Assembly (NCBI RefSeq): GCF_005146945.1
Contig: NZ_SWMS01000026.1
Location: forward strand, 1 to 64,000
From: Prauserella endophytica
Lineage (GTDB): Bacteria; Actinomycetota; Actinomycetes; Mycobacteriales; Pseudonocardiaceae
DNA: 64,000 nt
Direction: 5' to 3'
In this document: piece after piece, positions 1-7,168 of the stretch
Position numbering within the stretch: the stretch's first letter is position 1
Layout: each line of letters begins with the position of its first letter
Notes under the pieces: generated by a model
Told to the model about the DNA's origin: nothing
The model's input: the letters and a program-made list of their open reading frames with translations, nothing else
Database searches by the model: none
Made by a program: the position numbers and the translations under genes

Positions 1-44
1 CCTACCACGCCATCCAAGCCGACCTCGCCAACCTCACCACTTGA
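1..44 (+). CDS. C-terminal tail of a truncated gene, possibly a transposase
   Basis: The frame open from the left edge reads YHAIQADLANLTT and stops at 42-44. Too little is present to recognise a family. Two hints favour a mobile element. The sequence after the stop (CTTGACCTCTATAGGAGCAT) resembles, from memory, the ends of actinobacterial IS110-type elements. It also joins abruptly to a palindromic repeat that is intact elsewhere in the window. The identification is an inference and the upstream sequence is not visible. Confidence 0.35.
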   Translation, partial: YHAIQADLANLTT

Positions 45-59
45 CCTCTATAGGAGCAT

Positions 60-154
60 CCTTCACTGCGTGGAATCGGGCACAGCGGCGCGCAGCGTCT
101 CCGTCTGGGCGGTGGAGGGAGACGGGCGGGCGCAGGCAAGGTGGCCTTCACTGC
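60..154. repeat. Long palindromic element, copy A (truncated at its left end)
   Basis: This begins with a half palindrome CCTTCACTGC (60-69), continues through a 62-bp core (70-131) and ends with a degenerate full palindrome at 132-154 (GCAGGCAAGG-TGG-CCTTCACTGC). The core is the reverse complement of 23238-23299 with only two differences, so the two are copies of one element in opposite orientation. The left arm of the first palindrome is missing: sequence left of base 60 is unrelated and belongs to the possible insertion-element tail. Confidence 0.85.
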
Positions 155-192
155 AGCGGGCCCTAGCGAGTGCGGCTGGGTAGGCTGGGCGC

Positions 193-1923
193 ATGGCTCG
201 GCCGAACGACGAGGTCGAAGACCTGTTCCAGGAGTACGCCGACCTCCTCTCCATCACCGGCGGCGACGCGTTCAAGGTGCGCTCGTACGAGAAGGCCGCG
301 CGCGCGATCGGCGGGCACCACGAGGACGTGTCCACGCTCGACGCGAAGGCGCTGCGGGCCATTCCCGGTGTCGGCAAGTCCATCGCCGACAAGGTCGCCG
401 AGTACTTCGCCACCGGCAGCGTGCGCGCCGTGGAGGAGGCCAGGGCGAAGATCCCCGACGGCGTCCGCAGGCTCGTCGCCATCCCGACTCTTGGCCCGAA
501 GAAGGCCGCTGCGCTCTACCACGACCTCGGCATCTCCTCGGTCGACGAACTCGTCGCCGCTATCCACGGCGAGCGGCTGCGCGGGCTCAAGGGGTTCGGC
601 CTGCGCACGGAGGAGAACATCCTGCGCGGGGTGGAGCTGCTGCGGCAGTCGGGCGGACGGGTGCTGCTCGACGCCGCCCTCGCGGTCGCCGACGAGATCG
701 TCGCCGTGCTCTCGGCCGTGCCGGGCTGCGAGCGGTGCGAGCACGCCGGGTCGCTGCGCCGGTTCCGGGAGACCATCGGCGACGTCGATGTGCTCGCCGC
801 CGCCCATGACTCGGCTCCGCTGATGCGCGCGTTCCGCGAGCTGCCGCTGGTGGCCGAGGTGATCGTGGCGGGGGAGAAGAAGACCTCCATCCGCACCGCC
901 GAGGGGCTCCAGGTCGACCTGCGCGTAGTGCCCCCCAGCGCGTGGGGCGCGGCACTGCAGTACTTCACCGGCTCGCAGGCCCACAACGTGCGCACCCGCG
1001 TGCTGGCCGTGCACGCCGGGCTCAAGCTCTCCGAGTACGGCCTGTTCGACGCCGCCTCCGGTGAGCTGATCGTGTCCGAGACCGAGGACGAGGTGTACGA
1101 CCGCCTCGGCCTGCCGTGGATCCCGCCCACGCTGCGCGAGGACCGGGGCGAGATCGAGGCCGCCCAGCGCGGCGAGCTGCCGGAGCTGGTGACCGAGACG
1201 GATCTGCTCGGCGACCTGCACACCCACACCGACCTCACCGACGGTGTCGCCTCGCTGGAGGACATGGTGCGGGCGGCGGCCGCGCGCGGCTACGCCTACT
1301 ACGCGATCACCGACCACGCGCCGGACATGGCCATGCAGCGCATGTCGGACGAGAAGATCCTCGCCCAGCGAGAGCGGGTGCGGAAGCTCGACGGCACGGT
1401 CGCGGGGATGCGCCTGCTGCACGGCACCGAGCTGAACATCGGTCCCGACGGCGAGGTGGACTGGCCGGAGTCGTTCCTGCGCGGCTTCGACCTCTGCGTC
1501 GCCTCGATCCACTCCCACTTCACGCAGGACCGCGCGACGATCACGCGGCGGCTGGTGCGGGCGGCCGAGAACCCGTGCGTGCACGTCATCGGCCACCCCA
1601 CCACGCGCCTCATCGGCAGGCGAGGGCCCGTCGACGTCGACCTCGCCGAGGTGTTCCGGGCGTGTGCCCGCACCGGCACCGCGCTGGAGATCAATTCGGC
1701 GCCCGACCGGCTCGACCTTCGCGACGAGGACATTCTGCTCGCCAAGCGCTTCGGGGTGCGGTTCGCCATCAACAGCGACGCGCACGCGGTGCACCATCTC
1801 GGCTTCGTGCGCTACGGCGCCGGCACGGCGCAGCGCGGCTGGCTCACGAAGGACGACGTGATCAACACCTGGCCGCTGGAGCGGCTGCGGGAGTTCCTCG
1901 GCTCAGCGCAGGCGCAGCAGTAG
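193..1923 (+). CDS. polX: DNA polymerase/3'-5' exonuclease PolX (pol X domain plus PHP domain)
   Basis: 576 aa, the normal size for bacterial PolX, which fills gaps and trims 3' ends in base-excision or end-joining repair. Helix-hairpin-helix segments occur at residues ~55-72 (AIPGVGKSIADKV) and ~93-140. The nucleotidyltransferase core has GS at 186-187 and the metal-binding acids D197 and D199 (GDVDVL), with D242 as the likely third carboxylate. A C-terminal PHP phosphoesterase domain starts near residue 400 with GDLHTHTDLTDG. The ATG at 193 lacks a clear ribosome site but has TAGGCT six bases upstream, suggesting a leaderless mRNA. The 3' end overlaps the convergent MarR gene by 21 bp. Confidence 0.93.
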   Translation: MARPNDEVEDLFQEYADLLSITGGDAFKVRSYEKAARAIGGHHEDVSTLDAKALRAIPGVGKSIADKVAEYFATGSVRAVEEARAKIPDGVRRLVAIPTLGPKKAAALYHDLGISSVDELVAAIHGERLRGLKGFGLRTEENILRGVELLRQSGGRVLLDAALAVADEIVAVLSAVPGCERCEHAGSLRRFRETIGDVDVLAAAHDSAPLMRAFRELPLVAEVIVAGEKKTSIRTAEGLQVDLRVVPPSAWGAALQYFTGSQAHNVRTRVLAVHAGLKLSEYGLFDAASGELIVSETEDEVYDRLGLPWIPPTLREDRGEIEAAQRGELPELVTETDLLGDLHTHTDLTDGVASLEDMVRAAAARGYAYYAITDHAPDMAMQRMSDEKILAQRERVRKLDGTVAGMRLLHGTELNIGPDGEVDWPESFLRGFDLCVASIHSHFTQDRATITRRLVRAAENPCVHVIGHPTTRLIGRRGPVDVDLAEVFRACARTGTALEINSAPDRLDLRDEDILLAKRFGVRFAINSDAHAVHHLGFVRYGAGTAQRGWLTKDDVINTWPLERLREFLGSAQAQQ

Positions 1924-2328
1924 TTCCTCCAGCGTGCGCCTCTCGGCCGGGCCGAGGTCCGCGAGGAGCTCGTCGTCAACACCGCGGGCCAGCTTCCGCG
2001 TCTCGGCGAGTGTGCGGGCGCCCTCCTCGGTGACCACGACGAGGCGGGTCCGCCGGTCCTCCGGATGCGGGTCCCGCCGCACGAGGCCCTTCCGCTGCAG
2101 GTCGTCGACGAGCGCGACCACCGCGCTCGGGTCGGCGCCGAGCACCAGCCCCAGCTCGCGCTGGGAGAGCCCACCGTGCTCGGCCGAGGCGGACAGCACC
2201 GTGTAGTGCCTGCTGCGCAGGCCGTACGGCTCCAGCGCGCGGTTGAGGTTGCGAATCGCCCGGCCGCCCGCACGCGCGAGCAGGTAGCCGATCCGGCCCG
2301 ACGGAACGGGCGGAGGTTCCTGCGTCAT
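1903..2328 (-). CDS. couR: MarR-family repressor, candidate CouR
   Basis: 141 aa from the ATG at 2328, chosen because GGGGAGCAGGAG lies directly upstream; a longer frame from 2391 would run through the promoter region. A winged helix-turn-helix is visible (LSQRELGLVLGADPSAVVALVDDLQRKGLV), followed by the MarR wing (RRDPHPEDRRTRLVVVTEEG). It is divergent from an SDR-amidohydrolase-MaoC-acyl-CoA ligase operon. In Rhodococcus jostii a MarR protein, CouR, represses an equivalent operon and is released by a hydroxycinnamoyl-CoA. The family is certain; the CouR assignment rests on context. Confidence 0.8.
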   Translation of the reverse strand: MTQEPPPVPSGRIGYLLARAGGRAIRNLNRALEPYGLRSRHYTVLSASAEHGGLSQRELGLVLGADPSAVVALVDDLQRKGLVRRDPHPEDRRTRLVVVTEEGARTLAETRKLARGVDDELLADLGPAERRTLEELLLRLR

Positions 2329-2340
2329 CTCCTGCTCCCC

Positions 2341-2430
2341 GGTCAGTTGGCAAAGACAACCATTGACAAACATAACAGTTAATGAGTACACCTTTATATC
2401 AGGAAACCTGACATCAAGGAGGCGTCAACG
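2341..2430. promoter_or_regulatory. Divergent MarR/SDR control region with operator-like palindrome
   Basis: This stretch is much more AT-rich than its surroundings. A perfect inverted repeat TCAGG-AAA-CCTGA lies at 2399-2411, just upstream of the ribosome site AAGGAGG and the ATG at 2431. A -35-like TTGACA is at 2363-2368, with a weak -10 about 17-18 bases on (GTACAC/TACACC). GTTG-N7-CAAC (2347-2361) is a second inverted repeat, nearer the MarR start. The 2399-2411 palindrome is well placed to block transcription into the catabolic genes. Assignment to the adjacent MarR protein is inference. Confidence 0.6.
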
Positions 2431-3339
2431 ATGGACCTGACCGGGAAGGTCGCGATCGTGACCGGCAGTGGTCGCGGGCTCGGTCTCGCCTACGCCAAGG
2501 AACTCGCCGCGGCGGGTGCGCGCGTCGTGGTCAACGACGTGGACGCCGCGACCGCCGAGGCCGCCGTCAAGGAGCTCACCGAGGCGGGCGGCACGGCCGT
2601 GGCCGAGGTCGCCGCCGTCGGCGGCACCGAGGCCGCCGAGGCGCTGGTCTCACGTGCGGTCTCCGAGTTCGGCAGGCTCGACATCCTCGTCACCAACGCG
2701 GGCGTGCTGCGGGACAAGGTGCTCTGGAAGATGTCGGACGACGACTTCGACACGGTGATCAACGTCCATCTGCGCGGCACCTTCACCTGCGCGCGAGCGG
2801 CGGTGCGACGCATGCGCGAACAGGGCGAGGGTGGGCGGCTCGTGCTCGTCGGCTCGCCCGCGGGTCAGCGCGGCAATTTCGGCCAGACCAACTACTCCGC
2901 CGCCAAGGCCGGCATCGCCGCGTTCGCCAGGACCTGGTCGATGGAGCTCGCGCGCGCCGGGATCACCGTCAACGCCGTCATCCCCGTCGCCGCCACCGCC
3001 ATGACGGAGACCACCCCCGCGCTCAAGGGCTACGTCGACGCGATGCGCGCCGGGGAGCCGATGCCGCGCTTCGCCCGGCAGGCGCTCGCCTTCGGCAGCC
3101 CCGAGGACGCGGCTGGCCTCGTCGCGTTCCTCGCCTCGGACGCCGCGAAGGACGTCACCGGCCAGTGCATCGGTATCGGCGGCGACCGGCTCTCGTTGTG
3201 GTCACATCCGAAGCTTCTCGCCTCGGCCTACGCCGACGGCGGCTGGAGCGCCGACGCGATCGCGCTGGCGTGGCCCACCACGGTCGGCGCCGAACCGGAG
3301 AGCGTCGGCGAGAAACTGCCCGAACCGCCCTCACAGTGA
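2431..3339 (+). CDS. couN: SDR-family 3-hydroxyacyl-CoA dehydrogenase, candidate CouN
   Basis: 302 aa. The Rossmann motif TGSGRGLG is at residues 11-18, NAG at 90-92, and the catalytic set S143, Y156 and K160 (YSAAK) is complete. The ~50-residue C-terminal extension resembles the SDR module of peroxisomal-type multifunctional enzymes rather than FabG. Predicted role: oxidation of the 3-hydroxyacyl-CoA formed by the MaoC hydratase two genes downstream to the 3-ketoacyl-CoA. First gene of the operon divergent from the MarR gene, with a strong AAGGAGG site 8 bases before ATG. The family is sure; the specific substrate comes from synteny with the Rhodococcus cou cluster. Confidence 0.75.
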   Translation: MDLTGKVAIVTGSGRGLGLAYAKELAAAGARVVVNDVDAATAEAAVKELTEAGGTAVAEVAAVGGTEAAEALVSRAVSEFGRLDILVTNAGVLRDKVLWKMSDDDFDTVINVHLRGTFTCARAAVRRMREQGEGGRLVLVGSPAGQRGNFGQTNYSAAKAGIAAFARTWSMELARAGITVNAVIPVAATAMTETTPALKGYVDAMRAGEPMPRFARQALAFGSPEDAAGLVAFLASDAAKDVTGQCIGIGGDRLSLWSHPKLLASAYADGGWSADAIALAWPTTVGAEPESVGEKLPEPPSQ

Positions 3340-3353
3340 GCAGAGTGAACACC

Positions 3354-4232
3354 ATGGACCACACGAAGCTCGACGCCATCGACGTTCACGTGCACGTGGA
3401 GACCGACGTGCACGGGCACCTCTCCCTGCCGGACGACTTCCTGGAGGCCTCGGCCAAGTACTTCTCGGCCGACCACCGGGCGCCGACCCTGCCGGAGATC
3501 GCCACGCACTACCGCGAGCGCAACATCGGCGCCGTCGTCTTCACCGTCGACATCGAGGCCGCAACCGGCCACCCGCCGCTGTCGAACGAGGAGATCGCCC
3601 GTGCCGCGGCCGAGCACGCGGACGTGCTCATCCCGTTCGCGAGCGTAGACCCGGCGAAGGGCGCGGCGGGCGCGCGGCGATTCCGCGAGCTGGTGACGGG
3701 CCACGGGATGCGCGGCATCAAGTTCCACCCGAGTCTGCAGGACTTCGCGCCCAACGACGGCAGCGCCTACCCGCTGCTGGAGGTGGCGCAGGAACTCGGC
3801 GTGCCCGCGCTGTTCCACACTGGACAGACAGGCATCGGCGCCGGGATGCGCGGTGGGGGAGGGATCAAGCTCGGGCTGTCGAACCCGATGCTGCTCGACG
3901 AGGTGGCCGTGGCGTTTCCCGATCTGACGATCATCATGGCCCACCCCTCGTTTCCGTGGCAGGACGAGGCGCTGGCCGTCGCCACGCACAAACCGAACGT
4001 CTACATCGACCTGTCCGGCTGGTCGCCCAAGTACTTCCCGCCGCAGCTCGTGCGCTACGCCAACAGCCTGCTGCAGGACAAGGTGCTCTTCGGCTCCGAC
4101 TACCCGCTCATCACGCCGGACCGGTGGCTGGCCGACTTCGGCAAGCTCGACATCAAACCGCACGTGCGGCCCAAGATTCTCAAGGACAACGCCGTGCGCG
4201 CGCTCGGCCTGGAGGAGGAACGACGACTGTGA
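3354..4232 (+). CDS. couO: Amidohydrolase-2 family metal hydrolase, candidate CouO
   Basis: 292 aa from ATG 3354. GTG at 3345 or 3336 (the latter overlapping the SDR stop) are alternative starts; none has a good ribosome site. A TIM-barrel metallohydrolase (PF04909 type): the HVH metal motif near the N terminus (DVHVHVE), a histidine in FHTG, another in MAHPSFPW, and the conserved aspartate in FGSDYPL. Relatives include decarboxylases and C-C hydrolases such as resorcylate and ACMS decarboxylases. In the cou pathway the equivalent enzyme is thought to cleave the beta-ketoacyl-CoA hydrolytically, giving hydroxybenzoate and acetyl-CoA. That function is inferred from neighbours. Confidence 0.72.
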   Translation: MDHTKLDAIDVHVHVETDVHGHLSLPDDFLEASAKYFSADHRAPTLPEIATHYRERNIGAVVFTVDIEAATGHPPLSNEEIARAAAEHADVLIPFASVDPAKGAAGARRFRELVTGHGMRGIKFHPSLQDFAPNDGSAYPLLEVAQELGVPALFHTGQTGIGAGMRGGGGIKLGLSNPMLLDEVAVAFPDLTIIMAHPSFPWQDEALAVATHKPNVYIDLSGWSPKYFPPQLVRYANSLLQDKVLFGSDYPLITPDRWLADFGKLDIKPHVRPKILKDNAVRALGLEEERRL

Positions 4233-4687
4233 AGACTCTGAAGGTCACGTTCGACGAGGTCGCCAAGCTGGCCGGAACCGAGCTCGGGGTCAGCGACTGG
4301 ATCGAGGTCGGCCAGGACCGCATCGACACGTTCGCCGACGCGACCGGCGACCACCAGTGGATCCACGTGGACGCCGAGAAGGCCAAGGAGGGTCCGTTCG
4401 GCGGCACGATCGCGCACGGGTACCTCACGCTCTCGCTGATCATTCCACTGTGGACCGATCTGCTCGAGGTGGAGGGCGTGACCACGAAGGTCAACTACGG
4501 GCTCAACAAGGTCCGCTTCCCCTCGCCCGTTCGCGCGGGCTCGCGAGTGCGCCTGTCGGCGAAGCTCGCCGACGTGGAGGAGGTGGCGGGCAACGGCCTG
4601 CAGCTGACCGTCGACGTCGTGGTCGGGATCGAGAACGGCGACAAGCCCGCCTGCGTCGCCCAGCTGGTGTTCCGCTTCTACGCCTGA
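4229..4687 (+). CDS. couM: MaoC-like (R)-specific enoyl-CoA hydratase, candidate CouM
   Basis: 152 aa. GTG at 4229 overlaps the preceding stop by 4 bp (GTGA) and follows GGAGGA, so it is probably translationally coupled. A hot-dog-fold hydratase with the hydratase-2 signature TGDHQWIHVD, where D41 and H46 are the predicted catalytic pair, followed by FGGTIAHGYLTLSL, typical of single-domain MaoC dehydratases. Predicted to hydrate the alpha,beta-double bond of an aryl-propenoyl-CoA made by the ligase downstream. Equally compatible with general fatty-acyl metabolism if the cluster is not cou. Confidence 0.8.
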   Translation: MKTLKVTFDEVAKLAGTELGVSDWIEVGQDRIDTFADATGDHQWIHVDAEKAKEGPFGGTIAHGYLTLSLIIPLWTDLLEVEGVTTKVNYGLNKVRFPSPVRAGSRVRLSAKLADVEEVAGNGLQLTVDVVVGIENGDKPACVAQLVFRFYA

Positions 4688-4689
4688 CC

Positions 4690-4794
4690 ACCCGCGAGTC
4701 CCCCGCTCCCGACCGCGAGTTCCCCGCTCCCGACCGCGAGTTCCCCGCTCCCGACCGCGAGTTCCCCGTTCAGGACCGCGAGTTCTGCGTTCCC
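4690..4794. repeat. Five-copy 21-bp tandem repeat
   Basis: Five consecutive 21-bp units (starts 4690, 4711, 4732, 4753, 4774). Units 2 and 3 are identical; each carries GACCGCGAGTTC followed by CCCGCTCCC or a variant (units 4 and 5 have GTTCAG or TGCGTTCCC). The array begins two bases after the hydratase stop codon and ends 28 bp before the ligase start, inside the presumed operon. No gene is seen in it; 21 bp is a multiple of three, so frames stay open through it. Confidence 0.9.
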
Positions 4795-4822
4795 GACACC
4801 CCCGGCTCGACGAGGAGTCACC

Positions 4823-6373
4823 TTGATCTACCGCAGTCCCCTTCCCGATGTGGAGATCCCCGGCGGCACGCTCACCGAGCTGGTGCTCGGCACGGCCGGG
4901 CGCCACGGCGACAAGCCCGCTCTCGTCGACGGCGTGACGGGGGAGACGCTCACCTACGCCGAGCTGGCCGAGGGCGCCGAGGCGGGCGCGGGCGGGCTCG
5001 CCGCCCTCGGCGTGGGCCCCGGCGACGTCGTCGGCCTGCTCAGCCACAACCAGCCGCGCTACGCGCTCGCGGTGCACGCCGCCCTCGGCGCGGGCGCGGC
5101 GGTGACGCCGATGAACCCCGTGCTCACGGCAGGCGAGATCGGCAAGCAGCTGCGAGCCTCGCGCGCGAAGGTGCTCGTCACGGCGGAGCCCGTCGCGGAA
5201 AAGGCCGCCGACGTCGCCCGCGAGCACGGCATCGAGCACGTCTACGTTCTCGGCGAGCACGAGCGTGCCCGCCCCTTCGCGGAGCTGCTCGCCGGGGGCA
5301 ACGCCGCACCGCGGCTCGACCTCGACCCGGAAACGGCCGTGGCCGTGCTGCCGTTCTCCAGCGGCACCACGGGCGCCGCCAAGGGCGTGCGGCTGACCCA
5401 CCGCAACCTCGTCGCCAACCTCGTGCAGACGCGGGCGGGCTGGCGGGTCGGGCCCGGCGACGTGCAGGCCGCCGTGCTGCCGTTCTTCCACATCTACGGC
5501 TTCACGATCATCCTGCACTCCGGGCTGCTCGGCGGCGCGACCGTGCTGACACTCCCGAGGTTCGAGCCGGACGCCTACCTCGCGGCGCTCGCCGAGCACC
5601 GCGTCACCCGCGCCTACTTCGCGCCTCCGATGGTGCTGGCGCTGGCGAACGCGCCGGACGTGGAGAACTACGACCTCTCCGCGCTGCGGTACGCCTTCTG
5701 CGGCGCCGCCCCGCTCGACGTCGAGGTCACCGAGCGCGCCGAGCGACGACTCGGCTGCCGCATCCGCCAGGGCTACGGCATGACCGAGGCGAGCCCCGGC
5801 ACCCACCAGGTGTACGACGACGCCTTCGCCACCACCCCGGCGGGCAGCGTCGGCAGGCTGTCTCCGAACACCGAGGCGCGGCTCGTGCAGCCGGGCACCG
5901 ACACCGACGTCGCACCAGGCGAGGACGGCGAGCTGCTCGTGCGCGGGCCGCAGGTGATGCTCGGCTACCTCGACAACCCCGAGGCCACCGCGAGCACCAT
6001 CACCGACGGCTGGCTGCACACCGGCGACATCGCCCGCGTCGACGACGACGGCGTGTTCTGGATCGTCGACCGGCTCAAGGAGCTGATCAAGTACAAGGGC
6101 TACCAGGTGGCCCCGGCGGAGCTGGAAGCCGTGCTGCTGAGCCATCCCGGCGTGCTCGACGCCGCCGTGGTGGGCGTGCCGCACGCGGAGGGCGGCGAGG
6201 CCCCGAAGGCGTTCGTCGTGGCGCGTCGGGGGGTGGAGGCCGACGACGTGCTCCGCTGGGTCGCCGAGCGGGTCGCCCCGTACAAGAAGGTGCGGGCGCT
6301 CGAGTTCGTGGACACCATCCCCAAGTCGCCGACGGGCAAGATCCTGCGCCGCGTGCTCAAGGAACGCGGCTGA
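4823..6373 (+). CDS. couL: AMP-forming acyl/aryl-CoA ligase, 4-coumarate-CoA ligase type, candidate CouL
   Basis: 516 aa from a TTG at 4823 behind GAGGAG. ANL superfamily: phosphate-binding loop SSGTTGAAKG at ~179-188, YGMTEASP, the GDIARVDDDGVFWIVDRLKELIKYKGYQVAPAELE hinge region in two parts (GDIARVDDDG and DRLKELIKYKG), and a C-terminal PTGKILRR with the catalytic lysine. It converts a carboxylic acid, ATP and CoA to the acyl-CoA. The start MIYRSPLPDVEIP is typical of 4-coumarate-CoA ligase-like actinobacterial enzymes. As last gene of the MarR-controlled cluster it would perform the first step of hydroxycinnamate degradation. Confidence 0.8.
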   Translation: MIYRSPLPDVEIPGGTLTELVLGTAGRHGDKPALVDGVTGETLTYAELAEGAEAGAGGLAALGVGPGDVVGLLSHNQPRYALAVHAALGAGAAVTPMNPVLTAGEIGKQLRASRAKVLVTAEPVAEKAADVAREHGIEHVYVLGEHERARPFAELLAGGNAAPRLDLDPETAVAVLPFSSGTTGAAKGVRLTHRNLVANLVQTRAGWRVGPGDVQAAVLPFFHIYGFTIILHSGLLGGATVLTLPRFEPDAYLAALAEHRVTRAYFAPPMVLALANAPDVENYDLSALRYAFCGAAPLDVEVTERAERRLGCRIRQGYGMTEASPGTHQVYDDAFATTPAGSVGRLSPNTEARLVQPGTDTDVAPGEDGELLVRGPQVMLGYLDNPEATASTITDGWLHTGDIARVDDDGVFWIVDRLKELIKYKGYQVAPAELEAVLLSHPGVLDAAVVGVPHAEGGEAPKAFVVARRGVEADDVLRWVAERVAPYKKVRALEFVDTIPKSPTGKILRRVLKERG

Positions 6374-6379
6374 GGAGTC

Positions 6380-7132
6380 TCACCACCGGATGGCGTGGAT
6401 CTGCGGCCACTTCTCCACGACCGTGTCGTCGCCGGTGACCTCCAGCCCGCGCAGCGGCGCCCGGTTCCACAGCGAGAGGTACAGCAGCTCGGCCGGTCCG
6501 CGCACCGTGCTGTCGGCACTGTCCTCGGGCTCGGCACGGGTCACCACCGCGCGCTCGGTGCTGATCCGCGCCGTCCAGTGGTCGCCGGTGTCGGTGGCGT
6601 GGACGTGCAGCGTGCGCGGCGGGTCGAGGCGCAGCCGCCGCGAGCGCACGCCGAAGCAGGCGAGCAGCTCGTCGACGCCGTCGGCGGCCAGGCCCGGGTC
6701 CACCGGGGTCACCGCGCCCGCCGCCGACTCCACGTCCACGCGGTGAACCGTCGTCTCATGGGCCTGGCGGCGCGCCCAGTGGGCGAGCGGGGACGCGGCC
6801 TTGAGGAAGGTCCAGCACTGCAGATCCTCCGGTGCCGCGCGCAACGCGGCGACGAGCGCGGCGTGCCCGTCGCGGAACCACGGCACCAGCTCCTCGTCGC
6901 CGGGAAGCTCGTCGACGATGTCCTCGGCGTTGGCGAGCGGGAGCGGCTCGGTGCGGCCGGTCGCGACGAACGTGGTGGCCCAGCGGTGCACGCCGCCGGT
7001 GTGCCGCAGCACGTCCCGCACCCGCCAGCCGGGACAGGGCGGCACGTCGGCGTCGAGACCCGTGCGTTCCGCGGTGTCGGCGAGCCTGGTGCCCGCTTCG
7101 TCGAGCGCGCTGATCCACGAGGCCACGTCCAT
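6380..7132 (-). CDS. Maleylpyruvate isomerase/DinB-like family protein (mycothiol-type)
   Basis: 250 aa from ATG 7132; a frame from GTG 7156 is eight codons longer. CATACT lies seven bases before 7132, favouring a leaderless start there. The N-terminal half has the DinB-like four-helix metal-binding pattern: PPCPGWRVRDVLRHTGGVHRW (residues ~40-60, histidine ligand) and a later HETTVHRVDVE motif. This family (TIGR03083-like) includes mycothiol-dependent maleylpyruvate isomerase but most members have unknown thiol-transfer roles. Convergent with the acyl-CoA ligase, only 6 bp between stops. A link to aromatic degradation is possible but not shown. Confidence 0.75.
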   Translation of the reverse strand: MDVASWISALDEAGTRLADTAERTGLDADVPPCPGWRVRDVLRHTGGVHRWATTFVATGRTEPLPLANAEDIVDELPGDEELVPWFRDGHAALVAALRAAPEDLQCWTFLKAASPLAHWARRQAHETTVHRVDVESAAGAVTPVDPGLAADGVDELLACFGVRSRRLRLDPPRTLHVHATDTGDHWTARISTERAVVTRAEPEDSADSTVRGPAELLYLSLWNRAPLRGLEVTGDDTVVEKWPQIHAIRW

Positions 7133-7168
7133 GATCGGCAGTATGGCACCGGGCACCGACTTTCCCGC

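Noticed and set aside
3165-3353. Longer N terminus of the amidohydrolase
   Set aside because: The extension overlaps the end of the SDR gene in another frame and is Arg-rich; the homologous start is at the ATG/GTG near 3345-3354.
4690-4794. CRISPR array
   Set aside because: The units are directly contiguous with no spacers, repeat is 21 bp, and no cas genes are present.
4100-6184. 694-codon open frame on the minus strand across the cou-like genes
   Set aside because: It is antisense to recognised MaoC and CoA-ligase genes with complete motifs; long open antisense frames are expected at this G+C content and its translation has low-complexity, His/Arg-rich character.
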